Shown piece after piece: positions 26,776 through 35,211 of a DNA stretch of 64,000 nt; within the stretch, counting starts at the first letter, position 1; every line of letters starts with the position of its first letter. A program made the translations under genes and the position numbers. Source of the DNA: Streptomyces sp. ISL-96. GTDB lineage: Bacteria > Actinomycetota > Actinomycetes > Streptomycetales > Streptomycetaceae. The stretch spans positions 1 through 64,000 of the forward strand of contig NZ_JAGGPA010000018.1 of the NCBI RefSeq assembly GCF_018614035.1, in the 5' to 3' direction. The notes under the pieces were generated by a model. The model was not told the origin of the DNA, made no database searches, and worked only from the letters and a program-made list of their open reading frames with translations.

Positions 26776-26864
26776 AACGGTCCTGGTCGGAGCGGTCCGG
26801 GTGTTACAAGCGCGCCTCGGGGCCGGCCCGGTCGGAGTTGGTCGCCGACCGGGCGCACTGTCGC

Positions 26865-27056
26865 CTACAACAGGTGGTCGGCCTTGCCGGCCTTAATGTC
26901 GCGGATCATGTTGCGCAGGGCCTCGTGGCTGTCGGTGAGGTGGCGGTCCTCCTCGCCGTTGATGGCGATGTAGCCGTTACCCTCGTTATCGGTTCCTATG
27001 CGGAAGCAGTTGTTGCCTTCGCCGCAGAAGGCGTCTTCCCAGTCAATTTCGGCCAT
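26865..27056 (-). CDS. DUF397-like small protein (WhiJ-associated)
   Basis: 63-aa acidic protein beginning MAEIDWEDAFCGEGNNC; the SGGNNC-like core plus a strand GYIAINGEEDRHLTDSHEALRNMIRDIKAGKADHLL resemble DUF397 proteins, which in Streptomyces pair with WhiJ/Scr1-type HTH proteins and modulate their DNA binding. I use the ATG at 27056 because AAGGA lies 7 nt upstream; a GTG at 27071 is possible and would overlap the upstream stop (GTGA). Coupled to the HTH gene at 27068. Similarity to DUF397 is partial, so the family call is moderate. Confidence 0.65.
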   Translation of the reverse strand: MAEIDWEDAFCGEGNNCFRIGTDNEGNGYIAINGEEDRHLTDSHEALRNMIRDIKAGKADHLL

Positions 27057-27067
27057 GTCGGCGTCCT

Positions 27068-27919
27068 TCACAGTTGGCGTGCGATGTGGTGGATGAAGTC
27101 CCGTGACTCCTTGGGTGGAAGCGCGGCCTTGTCCATCCAGTCCAGGTGGGTGCGGTACTTGCTGAGCTGTGCCTCGGAGTACATGAACTCGGGTCCGTGC
27201 GCGGAGTCGAGCTGCACGGTGTCCAGTTGAGGGACGATCCCCTCCGCGTAGAGAAGCGCGTGACCGGCGCCGGGGAAAGCGCCGCGCTCGACTGGGATGA
27301 CCTTCAACGCCACGTGGTCGCGCTCGGACGCTGTGCAGAGGTGATCAAGCTGCGCCTGAGTGACCTTGCGGCCGCCGAACTGCATGCGCAGCGCTGCCTC
27401 ATGGATGTAGCCCACGTAGTCGAGCGGTACGTCCCGGGTGAAGACCTTCTGGCGTTCCAGGCGGTGGGCTACGCGCAGTTCGACTTCGAGCCGGGGCAGC
27501 GGCGGAAGCACGGCGCTGAAGACGGTGCGCGCGTACTCCTCGGTGTGGAGAAGGCCCGGGATGTGCACGGTCTGGGCGGTGCGCAGGCGGGCTGCGCTCC
27601 ACTCCAGTTCTGCGATGTCGAGAAGACCTTGTGGGAGCGTTCCACGGTAGTGGTCCCACCAGCCGCGATCCCGGTTGCCGGCCATCTCGGCCAAGGCGTC
27701 GACGTAACGCCTGTCTGAGCACTCGTAGTTGCTGGCAAGCGTATGTACGCGTTCCGGGCTGATGGGGCGGATACCGGACTCCATGTTGGAGATCTTGGTC
27801 CGGTCGAGGCCCAGGAGCCCTGCGGCATATTCGGTGGTTGCACCGGCGGCAGTGCGCATCTTCCGAAGTTCGGCACCCAGTCTCTTCTGGCGTTCGGTGG
27901 GTGTGGGTCGCGTCGGCAT
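27068..27919 (-). CDS. XRE-family HTH regulator with DUF5753 domain (WhiJ/Scr1-like)
   Basis: 283-aa regulator. Residues about 12-70 are a Cro/cI HTH (LGAELRKMRTAAGATTEYAAGLLGLDRTKISNMESGIRPIS). Residues about 85-275 match DUF5753: YRGTLPQGLLDIAELEWSAARLRTAQTVHIPGLLHTEEYARTV, RQKVFTRD and FMYSEAQLSKYRTHLDWM. This is the Scr1/WhiJ type found in dozens of copies in Streptomyces, usually with a DUF397 gene downstream and an ATPase-type gene nearby; both are here. Proposed role: repression of development or a TA-like switch relieved by its DUF397 partner (known for S. coelicolor paralogues, inferred here). ATG start at 27919. Confidence 0.9.
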   Translation of the reverse strand: MPTRPTPTERQKRLGAELRKMRTAAGATTEYAAGLLGLDRTKISNMESGIRPISPERVHTLASNYECSDRRYVDALAEMAGNRDRGWWDHYRGTLPQGLLDIAELEWSAARLRTAQTVHIPGLLHTEEYARTVFSAVLPPLPRLEVELRVAHRLERQKVFTRDVPLDYVGYIHEAALRMQFGGRKVTQAQLDHLCTASERDHVALKVIPVERGAFPGAGHALLYAEGIVPQLDTVQLDSAHGPEFMYSEAQLSKYRTHLDWMDKAALPPKESRDFIHHIARQL

Positions 27920-28201
27920 GCTGCCCCTTCTCGGGCCGGATGGTCGGGTTCAGTCTGCCGCCGCACGGTGGTGCCGGTCCACCCTTCGAGGCAATTGCCT
28001 CTCATTCGATGGACACAGGTGCCCCCGACTGCTCTACATTGAGTAACGCACCGCTCACGTTCCGGTGAGTTGAGAAGTGCATCGCGCGGTCCTGCCCGCA
28101 ACCTCCTTCCCTGGGAGGGGCAGCCCGCGTCAGGGAGACAGGCCACCACTCATCGCCCGTACCGCCGCGTGAGCCACCCGCCCCCACCAAGGGAGTCAAC
28201 G

Positions 28202-28687
28202 ATGCCTCCATACCTCCGCACCGCACTCTGTCCCGTCGCCAGCGCCGCGCCCAGGCCCGGCGGCCCGTACCTGCGTCCCCGCGCGGACGACGGGCTCGCA
28301 CTCAGCCTCACCGTGCCCTGCGAACCCCGCAGCGCCGCCATCGCCCGTAACGCGATGACATCCGCGCTGCACGCACACGGCCTCGACCGCTACGGCCCGC
28401 TCGCCACCCTTGCCGCGACTGAACTGATCTCCACAGCAGCAAAGTTGACCACGGGCGATGACCTCTACCTCTCCCTCCGCCACCGCGACAACGCACTCCG
28501 CCTGGTCGTCTGGGACCAGCACCCTCACCACGCCGACCCCGACGCCGTAACCCTCTGCGAGCAACGGCGCCGGCGCTCGCTGTGGCTGCTCGCGGCCGTG
28601 GTCGACGACTGGGGCGGCGAGTGGGGCATCGGCGACGCCCGCCCACCCCACTACGGCACCAAGTCCTGGGTCGTCCTGCCCTGGTGA
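28202..28687 (+). CDS. GHKL ATPase-like protein (AbaA/anti-sigma type)
   Basis: 161-aa protein resembling the small ATP-binding anti-sigma-like proteins that accompany WhiJ/DUF397 loci. The domain runs ALSLTVPCEPRSAAIARNAMTSALHAHGLDRYGPLATLAATELISTAAKLT (N box-like ELISTAAK), then LRLVVWDQHPHHADPD and LLAAVVDDWGGEWGI (G1/G2-like); the usual ELVTNA Asn is replaced by Ser-Thr, so ATP binding may be impaired. ATG at 28202 with AAGGGAG 6-7 nt upstream. It is divergent from the HTH gene and completes the three-gene set. A 19-bp hairpin terminator follows. Confidence 0.75.
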   Translation: MPPYLRTALCPVASAAPRPGGPYLRPRADDGLALSLTVPCEPRSAAIARNAMTSALHAHGLDRYGPLATLAATELISTAAKLTTGDDLYLSLRHRDNALRLVVWDQHPHHADPDAVTLCEQRRRRSLWLLAAVVDDWGGEWGIGDARPPHYGTKSWVVLPW

Positions 28688-28690
28688 CCG

Positions 28691-28752
28691 GCTTCGCGGC
28701 GCCTCGGGGGTGGGTTGGGATGCGCCTACGTCCCCCCGAGGTGCCGCGAAGT
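28691..28752 (+). terminator. hairpin terminator after the GHKL gene
   Basis: CTTCGCGGC-G-CCTCGGGGG (28692-28710) pairs with CCCCCGAGG-T-GCCGCGAAG (28733-28751), 19 bp with one G-U, starting 4 nt after the stop at 28687. Confidence 0.8.
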
Positions 28753-28779
28753 AATTGCCGGAGCGAGCCAGTGCGCGAT

Positions 28780-29130
28780 ACGCCGGTGCAACCCCGGACG
28801 TTTCGGTGGGCGGCCCCGGTTCGCTTGACGACCGCCAGGGCGAGGTCGAGTTTCTCGCGGCACCAGCCAACGAGGGAGCCGGCGTAGACGCCGTCGGTCC
28901 GGACCAGGGTGATCTCGCGGTGCAGCTACCGCAGGCGCCCCAGCAGACCGACGGCGGCATACCGGTCGGGGACGTCGCGGCGGTCATTGCGACAACCAGG
29001 AGCAGGGCAGGCAGTCGGTCACGATGTGCCTCTTTCTGCCCGGCCCCTTCTTGCCGCCGTCGTATCCCCGTGAGGCCGCCGGCACCGACGCGGCAGCCCG
29101 CGCCCATTGCGCGTCGATGATCCCCGCACA
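28780..29130 (-). pseudogene. decayed IS5-family transposase
   Basis: On the minus strand one frame reads IDAQWARAAASVPAASRG, YDGGKKGPGRKRHIVTDCL, the block after the first DDE Asp, and a second frame reads REITLVRTDGVYAGSLVG, WCREKLDLALAVVKRTG, the block around the second Asp. A frameshift separates them and both ends are missing; the final Glu region is gone. No terminal inverted repeats were found. The remaining part of the gap (29131-29546) is less GC-rich and holds a TATGAT box at 29439-29444 that may be the promoter of the secreted-protein gene. Confidence 0.8.
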
Positions 29131-29546
29131 CGGTTCCGCCTTGCGCCCCTCGCGCATCCCGGGGCGCCGACCCGGCCGCCGTCGCCACGTCGGCTCCTCA
29201 CCCGCCGTGTACACCTGGGGGGCTTCTTCAGCGAAGCGGCTCGTGTGCGACGCGTTCTCGCTGACCCGGTGCGGAGGCCCCAGTTCCGAAGATCGATTTC
29301 CGGTCGAGCATATCCGGAATGGAGTCTGTGATTCGCCTCCCTCTTCGCGGGCCAGTCACGGGTAACGCACAGCATATGCAGCAGGATTGCGCATGCTGCA
29401 ACAAGGCAAGGGCCGGGATTGGTCCAGGACGGTGGGGATATGATGTGCAGCCAACTCTTGCTGCAGGTAACTCACTTGTGCCTTTAATCACCGCGTCCCA
29501 CAGGGGGCTTTAGCTAAGACGTCACCAGCTGAAGGAGTACACACGA

Positions 29547-29894
29547 ATGACGAGGATGAAATTCGTCGCTGCCACGCTGCTCACCATGGCACTCGCGGTG
29601 CCCACGGCCACGGCGGTTGCCGCTGAATCCTACGGCGGCGGCGCCCATGCCTGGTCTCCGGCTAGCAGTGACAGCGGGAAGATAGCCGTCAAGGACAACA
29701 GCCGTGACGGGGACCCGGTGAAGGCCGAGTACTACCGGGTGGACAGCTCGGAGACGAAGCGGACCCTGTGGAATCACAGTGGCCCGGGAACCACCGCCTA
29801 CTCCGGTGACGGGTCCAGAATCTACAAGTTCAAGGCCTGCGACGAGAACTACGGCTCGCCGGACGACTGCGCGGCGAACTGGACCATCTCGTAA
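29547..29894 (+). CDS. small secreted protein of unknown function
   Basis: 115 aa with a clear signal peptide (MKFVAATLLTMALAVPTATAVAA, cleavage near residue 26) and an ~89-residue mature domain, SYGGGAHAWSPASSDSG, ending KACDENYGSPDDCAANWTIS, with two cysteines likely to form a disulfide. The pattern resembles the many small exported beta-rich Streptomyces proteins of unknown role. GAAGGAG lies 9 nt before the ATG (a second ATG at 29556 is possible). It is followed by a terminator and then an ABC transporter whose operon starts 88 nt later. A secreted peptide next to a MacB-like ABC exporter is reminiscent of bacteriocin loci, but the sequence lacks features of a known bacteriocin family that I can confirm. 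Confidence 0.7.
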   Translation: MTRMKFVAATLLTMALAVPTATAVAAESYGGGAHAWSPASSDSGKIAVKDNSRDGDPVKAEYYRVDSSETKRTLWNHSGPGTTAYSGDGSRIYKFKACDENYGSPDDCAANWTIS

Positions 29895-29917
29895 ACCGGC
29901 TCTCCAGAGCTGCTTCT

Positions 29918-29959
29918 GCCGCACCAGCCCGTCCCGGGCTGGTGCGGCGTCCCCTTTTT
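29918..29959 (+). terminator. intrinsic terminator after the secreted-protein gene
   Basis: GCCGCACCAGCCCG (29918-29931) pairs exactly with 29935-29948 around TCC, followed by CCCC and TTTTT at 29951-29959. It separates the small gene from the ABC transporter and probably reduces, rather than blocks, read-through. Confidence 0.85.
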
Positions 29960-29981
29960 CTCAAACAAGAGGCCAAATTCT

Positions 29982-30665
29982 GTGAAGCAAAGTGATTCGT
30001 CCGGGCTCCGCGTGAGCGGCCTGTGCTACCGGGTGGAGGGACGGACTCTCCTGGACAGCGTGGAACTGTCAGTGTCCCCCGGCGAGTCGGTCGCGGTGAC
30101 CGGCCCTAGCGGATCCGGCAAGTCGACCCTGCTCATGTGCATCCTCGGCCTAATCAAACCGCAGGCAGGCACCATCACCGCCGGGGGCCGGGAGATCACC
30201 GGACTCAAGTCCGCACAGCTTGCGCAGGTACGGCGGGCGACTCTGGGCATGGTGTTCCAGTTCGGGGAACTCCTCCCCGAACTCAGCCCGGTTGAGAACG
30301 TCGCCCTGCCGGTCCTGCTCGACGGAGGCCGCCACCAGGACGCCTACCGGCGAGCGGAGGAACTCCTCGACGAGCTCGGCGTCCCCGCCGGCTCCACCCC
30401 CACCGGCATGCTCTCCGGCGGCGAGCGCCAGCGGACTGCCGTCGCCCGCGCCCTGATCACCGAGCCTGACGTCCTCCTCGCCGACGAGCCCACCGGCGCC
30501 CTCGACCCCGACGCCAAAGAGGGAGTCGCCCGTCTGCTCTTCACGACCGCCCGTGACCGGGGCTGCGCACTGCTGCTGGTCACGCACGACCTCACGGTCG
30601 CCAGTCGGGCCGACCGCCGCCACGAGCTCCAAGGCGGGATCCTGGCCGAAGCAGGAGCCGTCTGA
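29982..30665 (+). CDS. ABC transporter ATP-binding protein (LolD/MacB type)
   Basis: 227-aa ATPase with Walker A GPSGSGKSTL, Q-loop VFQFGELLPELSPVENVALP, signature LSGGERQRTAVARAL, Walker B VLLADEPTGALD and H-loop VTHD. The LPVENV-type Q-loop is typical of the MacB/LolD/FtsE branch that works with FtsX-like permeases by mechanotransmission rather than transport through the pore. GTG start at 29982. The stop overlaps the permease ATG by one base (TGATG), so the two are one operon. Likely energises export or extraction of a periplasmic/extracellular peptide, perhaps the small secreted protein upstream (inference). Confidence 0.93.
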   Translation: MKQSDSSGLRVSGLCYRVEGRTLLDSVELSVSPGESVAVTGPSGSGKSTLLMCILGLIKPQAGTITAGGREITGLKSAQLAQVRRATLGMVFQFGELLPELSPVENVALPVLLDGGRHQDAYRRAEELLDELGVPAGSTPTGMLSGGERQRTAVARALITEPDVLLADEPTGALDPDAKEGVARLLFTTARDRGCALLLVTHDLTVASRADRRHELQGGILAEAGAV

Positions 30666-32824
30666 TGAAAGAAAGCATCCGCACCGCGGGCAAACTGATC
30701 AGGATCGGCCTCGCCGCGGGCCGCTCCACGCCCGGCGACCGCCTGCGCTGGTGGGGGCTGTTCGGCGCCGCAGCCGCCGTCGCCTTCGTCACCCTGGCGA
30801 CCGTGGCCACCGTCGCCACCTATCACGGCCGCGAGACAAGAGCGGACGCCAGAGGACCGGTGATCACCGACAGCAAGGATGCCGCACTGCTGTACCGGGA
30901 GGGAGGCGACTCCGTCGGCACCAGGCCCGTATCTATCGTGTTCGTCCACCCACTTACTCCCGAGGCTCCTGTTCCCACCGGTGTGACCCGCTGGCCCGAG
31001 CCGGGCCAGGTCTTGCTCTCTCCCGAACTCCTCAGGACCGGACGCGGAGAAGGGATCCTGACCCGGTACGGAACGTTCGCAGGAACCATCACCACCGACG
31101 GTCTGGTCACTCCCTCCGAGCGGATCGCCTATGTCCGGGTGGCGGACACACCACCGAAGGACGATCCCAGGTGGATGCATGTGTCCGCCTTCGGAAGCGG
31201 CGGCGGCGCGACAGGAGAGATGGCCGATCAGCGGCCCGTGAGTTCCCCCGCCCTCGCCTCGTGGGCCCTGACCGGGCTGCCCGCCCTCGCCCTGACCGTG
31301 GTCGCCGCGCGGGTCGGCTCCCGCACCCGTGACCGGCGCAGCAGTCTGCTGCAAGCCCTGGGTGGGACATGGCGGCACCGGATGATCGTCAACATCGGTG
31401 AAGCCGCGATCCCCGCCGCGCTGGGAACCCTCGCCGCGCTCCTCCCGTATGCCGTTACCTCCGTACGGGACACACGCCTTTCGCCCACCGGATACATCCT
31501 CGACCACCGTGACGTGTGGGCCGCATGGCCCACCGCCGCCGCATCGGCAGCAGTATCGCTGCTGGCTGTGCTGAGCATCGTGGTGGGCACGCACCGCATT
31601 CACCGGGACGGCACGTCCACCCGCCCCGCCTCCTTCACGTCCCGTGTTCCCGCGTGGCGCCTGTTCGTCTGTGGTGTCGGCGTCGCACTGGTCCTGACAA
31701 GCCAGTACGTGCCCCAGAGGGCGCAGCTTGCCGTATTCACTTGCGGGACCGTCGTGATGTGGGCCTTTCTGTCCTCCGTCGTGGCTCTCCTCACCCGCCA
31801 CCTGGGCTCCTGGCTCGCCGACAGCGGGAAGCGAAGGGGACATGCGGGCCGCATGATCGGCGGACGGTGGACGCACGCGCATCCCGGCGTCATCGTGCGC
31901 CTCGCTCTCGCCATGGTGATCGGCATCGGGATCGTCGCCCAGATGCAGGTGTGGACCAGCAGGCTCGGGGGGCACTCGCACGCAGCCGTCGCCACGCACC
32001 AGCGGATCAAGGACACGGTGATCGAGGTGGCCGCCAGCAACATGACCGCGTCGCAGACCGACCGGTTCCGGTCGTCCCTTCCGGCCGGGTCGGTGCTGCT
32101 GACCCGCACCTTCCACGATCCGGGGCCGCCCAGAGATCCGTGGGTGACGATCGCAGGATCCTGCCGCGACCTGCGCACGCTGCACGTGGCCTGTCGCGGC
32201 GACAAGGGGTCGGCGGCGGGAAGCAGGGTTCAGGTGGAAGAGATGCGCCGCTGGTACGGCGACCTCAGGTTCACACAAGTCCCCCGGATCACTGTGAAGC
32301 CGGACGGCACACAGTCCCTCCTCGTCGTGACCCCCGCACCGGGGCAGCTCGCCGCGGTGAAGCAAGCCGCGTACACGCTTCCCAATCCTTCGGTGCAGGT
32401 CCAGGCACTGGGGGGAAACTGGCTCGGGTCCTCGGGTTCCCGCCTGCCGAACTGGATCCAGCTGTTCGGCGTCACCGGCATCCTCTTCATTCTCGTGGCC
32501 GGTGCGGTGAGCGCGGCGGCCGAGTTCGTCCGGATCCGCCATGCTCTTGCCCCGCTCTCCGTCCTGACCGGCCACCGCCGTGTGTTCCGGTCCGTGACCT
32601 CATGGCCCCTGACCGTCCCCCTGCTCATCGCCACCCTTGTCACTGGGGCCGTGACCGCATGGCACTCAGTGTTCTTCATCGCCCTGGTACAGGAAGGCTC
32701 CGTGTCCTGGACAATCCTGACAGCCGGCATCGCGGCGTGCGCCGCGGTCTCGCTGACCGTCGGGTTCCTCGGCGCACGCGCGGCAGCACGAGAGGCCGAC
32801 CAGTGGCGGCCTGCGGCCGACTGA
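30665..32824 (+). CDS. FtsX-like ABC permease
   Basis: 719-aa permease partner of the preceding ATPase. One helix near the N-terminus (WWGLFGAAAAVAFVTLATVATVATY), an extracytoplasmic domain of ~140 residues, then helix groups around residues 200-290, 330-390 and 420-440, a second large extracellular domain (about 445-600) and three final helices (IQLFGVTGILFILVAGAVSAAAEF, WPLTVPLLIATLVTGAVTAWHSVF, WTILTAGIAACAAVSLTVGF). The 10-helix arrangement with two periplasmic domains is of the larger FtsX/ DevC-type exporters. ATG start overlapping the ATPase stop. Its length and context recall the bacteriocin-associated membrane proteins of lactococcin 972 loci, which I could not confirm. Confidence 0.85.
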   Translation: MKESIRTAGKLIRIGLAAGRSTPGDRLRWWGLFGAAAAVAFVTLATVATVATYHGRETRADARGPVITDSKDAALLYREGGDSVGTRPVSIVFVHPLTPEAPVPTGVTRWPEPGQVLLSPELLRTGRGEGILTRYGTFAGTITTDGLVTPSERIAYVRVADTPPKDDPRWMHVSAFGSGGGATGEMADQRPVSSPALASWALTGLPALALTVVAARVGSRTRDRRSSLLQALGGTWRHRMIVNIGEAAIPAALGTLAALLPYAVTSVRDTRLSPTGYILDHRDVWAAWPTAAASAAVSLLAVLSIVVGTHRIHRDGTSTRPASFTSRVPAWRLFVCGVGVALVLTSQYVPQRAQLAVFTCGTVVMWAFLSSVVALLTRHLGSWLADSGKRRGHAGRMIGGRWTHAHPGVIVRLALAMVIGIGIVAQMQVWTSRLGGHSHAAVATHQRIKDTVIEVAASNMTASQTDRFRSSLPAGSVLLTRTFHDPGPPRDPWVTIAGSCRDLRTLHVACRGDKGSAAGSRVQVEEMRRWYGDLRFTQVPRITVKPDGTQSLLVVTPAPGQLAAVKQAAYTLPNPSVQVQALGGNWLGSSGSRLPNWIQLFGVTGILFILVAGAVSAAAEFVRIRHALAPLSVLTGHRRVFRSVTSWPLTVPLLIATLVTGAVTAWHSVFFIALVQEGSVSWTILTAGIAACAAVSLTVGFLGARAAAREADQWRPAAD

Positions 32825-32928
32825 ACGAAAGCATCCCCACAGCCGACACTGGCCACCGATGGCGCCCTGCTCGGCGAACCGGCCGCAAGGCGCTACTGTC
32901 GGCGGCCGGTTTCACCATCATGCCTAGT

Positions 32929-32954
32929 CGCGATCTATCGCGTTTGGGTACGCT
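32929..32954 (+). promoter_or_regulatory. leaderless promoter with overlapping palindrome for the DUF1707 gene
   Basis: CGCGAT-CT-ATCGCG (32929-32942), a 14-bp symmetric site, lies where the -35 would be, followed by a TACGCT -10 box (32949-32954) 6 nt before the GTG start. No Shine-Dalgarno is present. A repressor bound to the palindrome would block the -35. Confidence 0.65.
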
Positions 32955-32960
32955 GGGTCG

Positions 32961-33626
32961 GTGGACCTCGACAAGAATCATTCAGCGCCCGCACCTCATG
33001 AGCCCGCCCTGCGCGCGTCCGACGCGGACCGCGACCGGATCGCGGACATTCTGCGCGACGCCATGGCGGAGGGCAGGCTGACCGCCGAGGAGCACTCCGA
33101 CCGTGTCGACTCGGTCTACCGCGCCAAGACCCTCGCCGAACTGGAGCCCCTGGTCCAGGACTTGCCCGCCCCCGGCGGCGACGCCCGGCGCGAGCCGGCC
33201 TCGGCGGCGTACGACCCGGTCGATCCTTCGGTGCCGGTCGCGGCGGAGAACCTGATCGCCGTCTTCAGCAGCTCGACCCGTAAGGGCCGCTGGCGGATCG
33301 GCGGCAGGACGAACGCCTTCGCGCTCTTCGGCAGCGTGGAGATCGACCTCACCGAGGCGCTTTTCGGCCAGCGACTGACCGTGATCAACGTGACCTCGAT
33401 TCTCGGCAACGTCGAGGTGCGCGTCCCCGAAAACATCACGCTGCGCGGCGGTGGCACCGGGATCTTCGGAAACTTCGAGGTCGACACCCTCGAAGCCGCC
33501 AACCCCGAGGCGCCGGTCGTGGTGATCAACGGGTACTCGGTGTTCGGCAACATCGAGGCCAAGCCCAAGCGCGGAAAGCGCGTCGCGGACCTCCGCGGTC
33601 GCATGCGCAAGCACCTCGGGCACTGA
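32961..33626 (+). CDS. DUF1707 and LiaF-like domain protein
   Basis: 221-aa cytosolic-looking protein. Residues about 17-68 are the DUF1707 domain (LRASDADRDRIADILRDAMAEGRLTAEEHSDRVDSVYRAKTLAEL), usually an N-terminal domain of membrane proteins in actinomycetes; there is no transmembrane segment here. Residues about 98-205 are a right-handed beta repeat of the LiaF/DUF2154 type (ALFGSVEIDLTEALFGQRLTVINVTSILGNVEVRVPENI and VFGNIEAK), found in cell-wall stress proteins. Leaderless GTG start after a TACGCT box. It precedes the Wbl regulator by 102 bp and is likely envelope-stress related (inference). Confidence 0.85.
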   Translation: MDLDKNHSAPAPHEPALRASDADRDRIADILRDAMAEGRLTAEEHSDRVDSVYRAKTLAELEPLVQDLPAPGGDARREPASAAYDPVDPSVPVAAENLIAVFSSSTRKGRWRIGGRTNAFALFGSVEIDLTEALFGQRLTVINVTSILGNVEVRVPENITLRGGGTGIFGNFEVDTLEAANPEAPVVVINGYSVFGNIEAKPKRGKRVADLRGRMRKHLGH

Positions 33627-33728
33627 CGCGTACTGAGACGGTTCGAAACCCTGTGCATAGGCGCGCGCACAGCGGGTAGGGACTGCTGCATCGCTGCTCG
33701 CTCCCGAAGCCGTCGTCAGGAGTAGACC

Positions 33729-34097
33729 GTGCTGCATCCGCCGCAACAGTCCCTGCAGGTCGCCGCCGTTCCGTCGCAGCGCGCGCCGGCCCGGGATCAG
33801 GCCGGCCCATGGCACACGGAGGCGGTGTGCCGCCGGGACGAAGCCGGGCTGTTCTTTGCCCCGTCGAAGGAGCCGACGGCCGCGAGGCTGGCCCGGGAAG
33901 AAGCCGCGAAGCGGGTCTGCGCGCGCTGCCCCGTGATGGTCGAGTGCCGGGAGCACGCGCTGCTCCAGCCCGAGCCGTACGGCGTCTGGGGCGGCCTGAC
34001 CGCGGCCGAGCGCCGGGTGGTGCTGGCCAGGCGAAGGCGGCGCGAGATGGAGCTGAGCCAGGCGGCTCAGGCGGGCAGGATCGCCGCCGCGGGCTGA
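33729..34097 (+). CDS. wblI: WhiB-family iron-sulfur regulator (WblI-like)
   Basis: 122-aa Wbl protein with the four cluster cysteines Cys34, Cys64, Cys67 and Cys73 (EAVCRRDEAG and VCARCPVMVEC), the G-V-W-G-G turn (YGVWGGLTAAERR) and a basic C-terminal tail for DNA binding (RRRRREMEL). It binds a 4Fe-4S or 2Fe-2S cluster and a sigma factor, usually SigA-type. The GTG start at 33729 is after AGGAG. The symbol rests on the conserved neighbourhood I recall from S. coelicolor (wblI next to glpX), so the paralogue call is moderate. It is convergent with glpX; a bidirectional terminator lies between. Confidence 0.75.
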   Translation: MLHPPQQSLQVAAVPSQRAPARDQAGPWHTEAVCRRDEAGLFFAPSKEPTAARLAREEAAKRVCARCPVMVECREHALLQPEPYGVWGGLTAAERRVVLARRRRREMELSQAAQAGRIAAAG

Positions 34098-34114
34098 CCG
34101 GCTGATCAGGACAT

Positions 34115-34160
34115 GAGAAAAAGGGGCGCCCCGGCCGTAGAGCCGGGGCGCCCCTTTCTC
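34115..34160. terminator. bidirectional intrinsic terminator between wblI and glpX
   Basis: A 16-bp perfect stem (34120-34135 with 34142-34157) with an A run on the left and a T run (CCCCTTTCTC) on the right, so it carries the T tract needed on both strands. Confidence 0.88.
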
Positions 34161-34179
34161 GTACTTCTCCTGCCGGGTA

Positions 34180-35211
34180 CTACTTCGCGCGGTCGAAGTC
34201 GATGGCGCTGTACGCGCGCAGCTTCGAGAGGCGGTGCGTCGAGTCGATCTGGCGGATCGTGCCCGACTTCGAGCGCATCACCAGGGACTGCGTGGTGGCG
34301 GTCTCCGAGCGGTAGCGGACGCCGCGCAGCAGCTCGCCGTCCGTGATGCCGGTGGCGACGAAGAACACGTTGTCGCCGCTGACCAGGTCGTTCGTGTGCA
34401 GTACGCGGTCGAGGTCGTGACCCGCGTCGAGGGCGCGCTGGCGCTCGGCCTCGTCCTTGGGCCAGAGCTTGCCCTGGATGGTGCCGCCGAGGCACTTGAT
34501 CGCGCAGGCCGAGATGATGCCCTCGGGCGTACCGCCGATGCCCATGAGCATGTCGACGCCCGTGCCTTCGCGCACCGCCATGACCGAGCCGGCGACGTCG
34601 CCGTCCGAGATGAACTTGATCCGGGCGCCCGTCTCGCGGATCTCCTTGACGATGCCCTCGTGACGGGGGCGGTCGAGGATCATCACGGTGACGTCTTCGG
34701 GGGTCGAGTTCTTGGCCTTCGCGACCCGGCGGATGTTGACCGAGACGGGGGCGTTGATGTCGACGAAGTCGGCGGCCTCCGGACCGGTGACCAGCTTCTC
34801 CATGTAGAAGACCGCGGACGGGTCGAACATGGTGCCGCGGTCGGCGGCGGCGAGCACGGCGATGGCGTTCGGCATGCCCTTGGCGTTGAGCGTGGTGCCG
34901 TCGATCGGGTCGACCGCGATGTCGACCTCGGCGCCGGTGCCGTCGCCGACACGTTCCCCGTTGAAGAGCATCGGGGCTTCGTCCTTCTCGCCTTCACCGA
35001 TGACGACAATGCCGTTCATCGAGACGGTCGAGACCAGGGTCCGCATGGCCTTCACCGCTGCGCCGTCCGCGCCGATCTTGTCACCGCGGCCGACCCACCG
35101 CCCGGCGGCCATGGCAGCGGCCTCGGTGACCCGGACGAGTTCCAGGGCCAGGTTGCGGTCGGGGGCCTCGGGCGAGACCTCGAGCTGAGACGGAAGATGG
35201 TGCTCGGTCAT
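34180..35211 (-). CDS. glpX: class II fructose-1,6-bisphosphatase
   Basis: 343-aa GlpX-type FBPase, the key gluconeogenic phosphatase converting fructose 1,6-bisphosphate to fructose 6-phosphate. Metal-binding motifs are clear: [40 protein letters not shown] and [23 protein letters not shown]. Length is normal. ATG start at 35211. It is the last gene before the terminator at 34115-34160, and divergent from the DUF4245 gene, giving a 153-bp promoter gap. Actinomycetes usually rely on this enzyme alone, so it is probably essential on gluconeogenic carbon (known for relatives). Confidence 0.95.
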   Translation of the reverse strand: MTEHHLPSQLEVSPEAPDRNLALELVRVTEAAAMAAGRWVGRGDKIGADGAAVKAMRTLVSTVSMNGIVVIGEGEKDEAPMLFNGERVGDGTGAEVDIAVDPIDGTTLNAKGMPNAIAVLAAADRGTMFDPSAVFYMEKLVTGPEAADFVDINAPVSVNIRRVAKAKNSTPEDVTVMILDRPRHEGIVKEIRETGARIKFISDGDVAGSVMAVREGTGVDMLMGIGGTPEGIISACAIKCLGGTIQGKLWPKDEAERQRALDAGHDLDRVLHTNDLVSGDNVFFVATGITDGELLRGVRYRSETATTQSLVMRSKSGTIRQIDSTHRLSKLRAYSAIDFDRAK

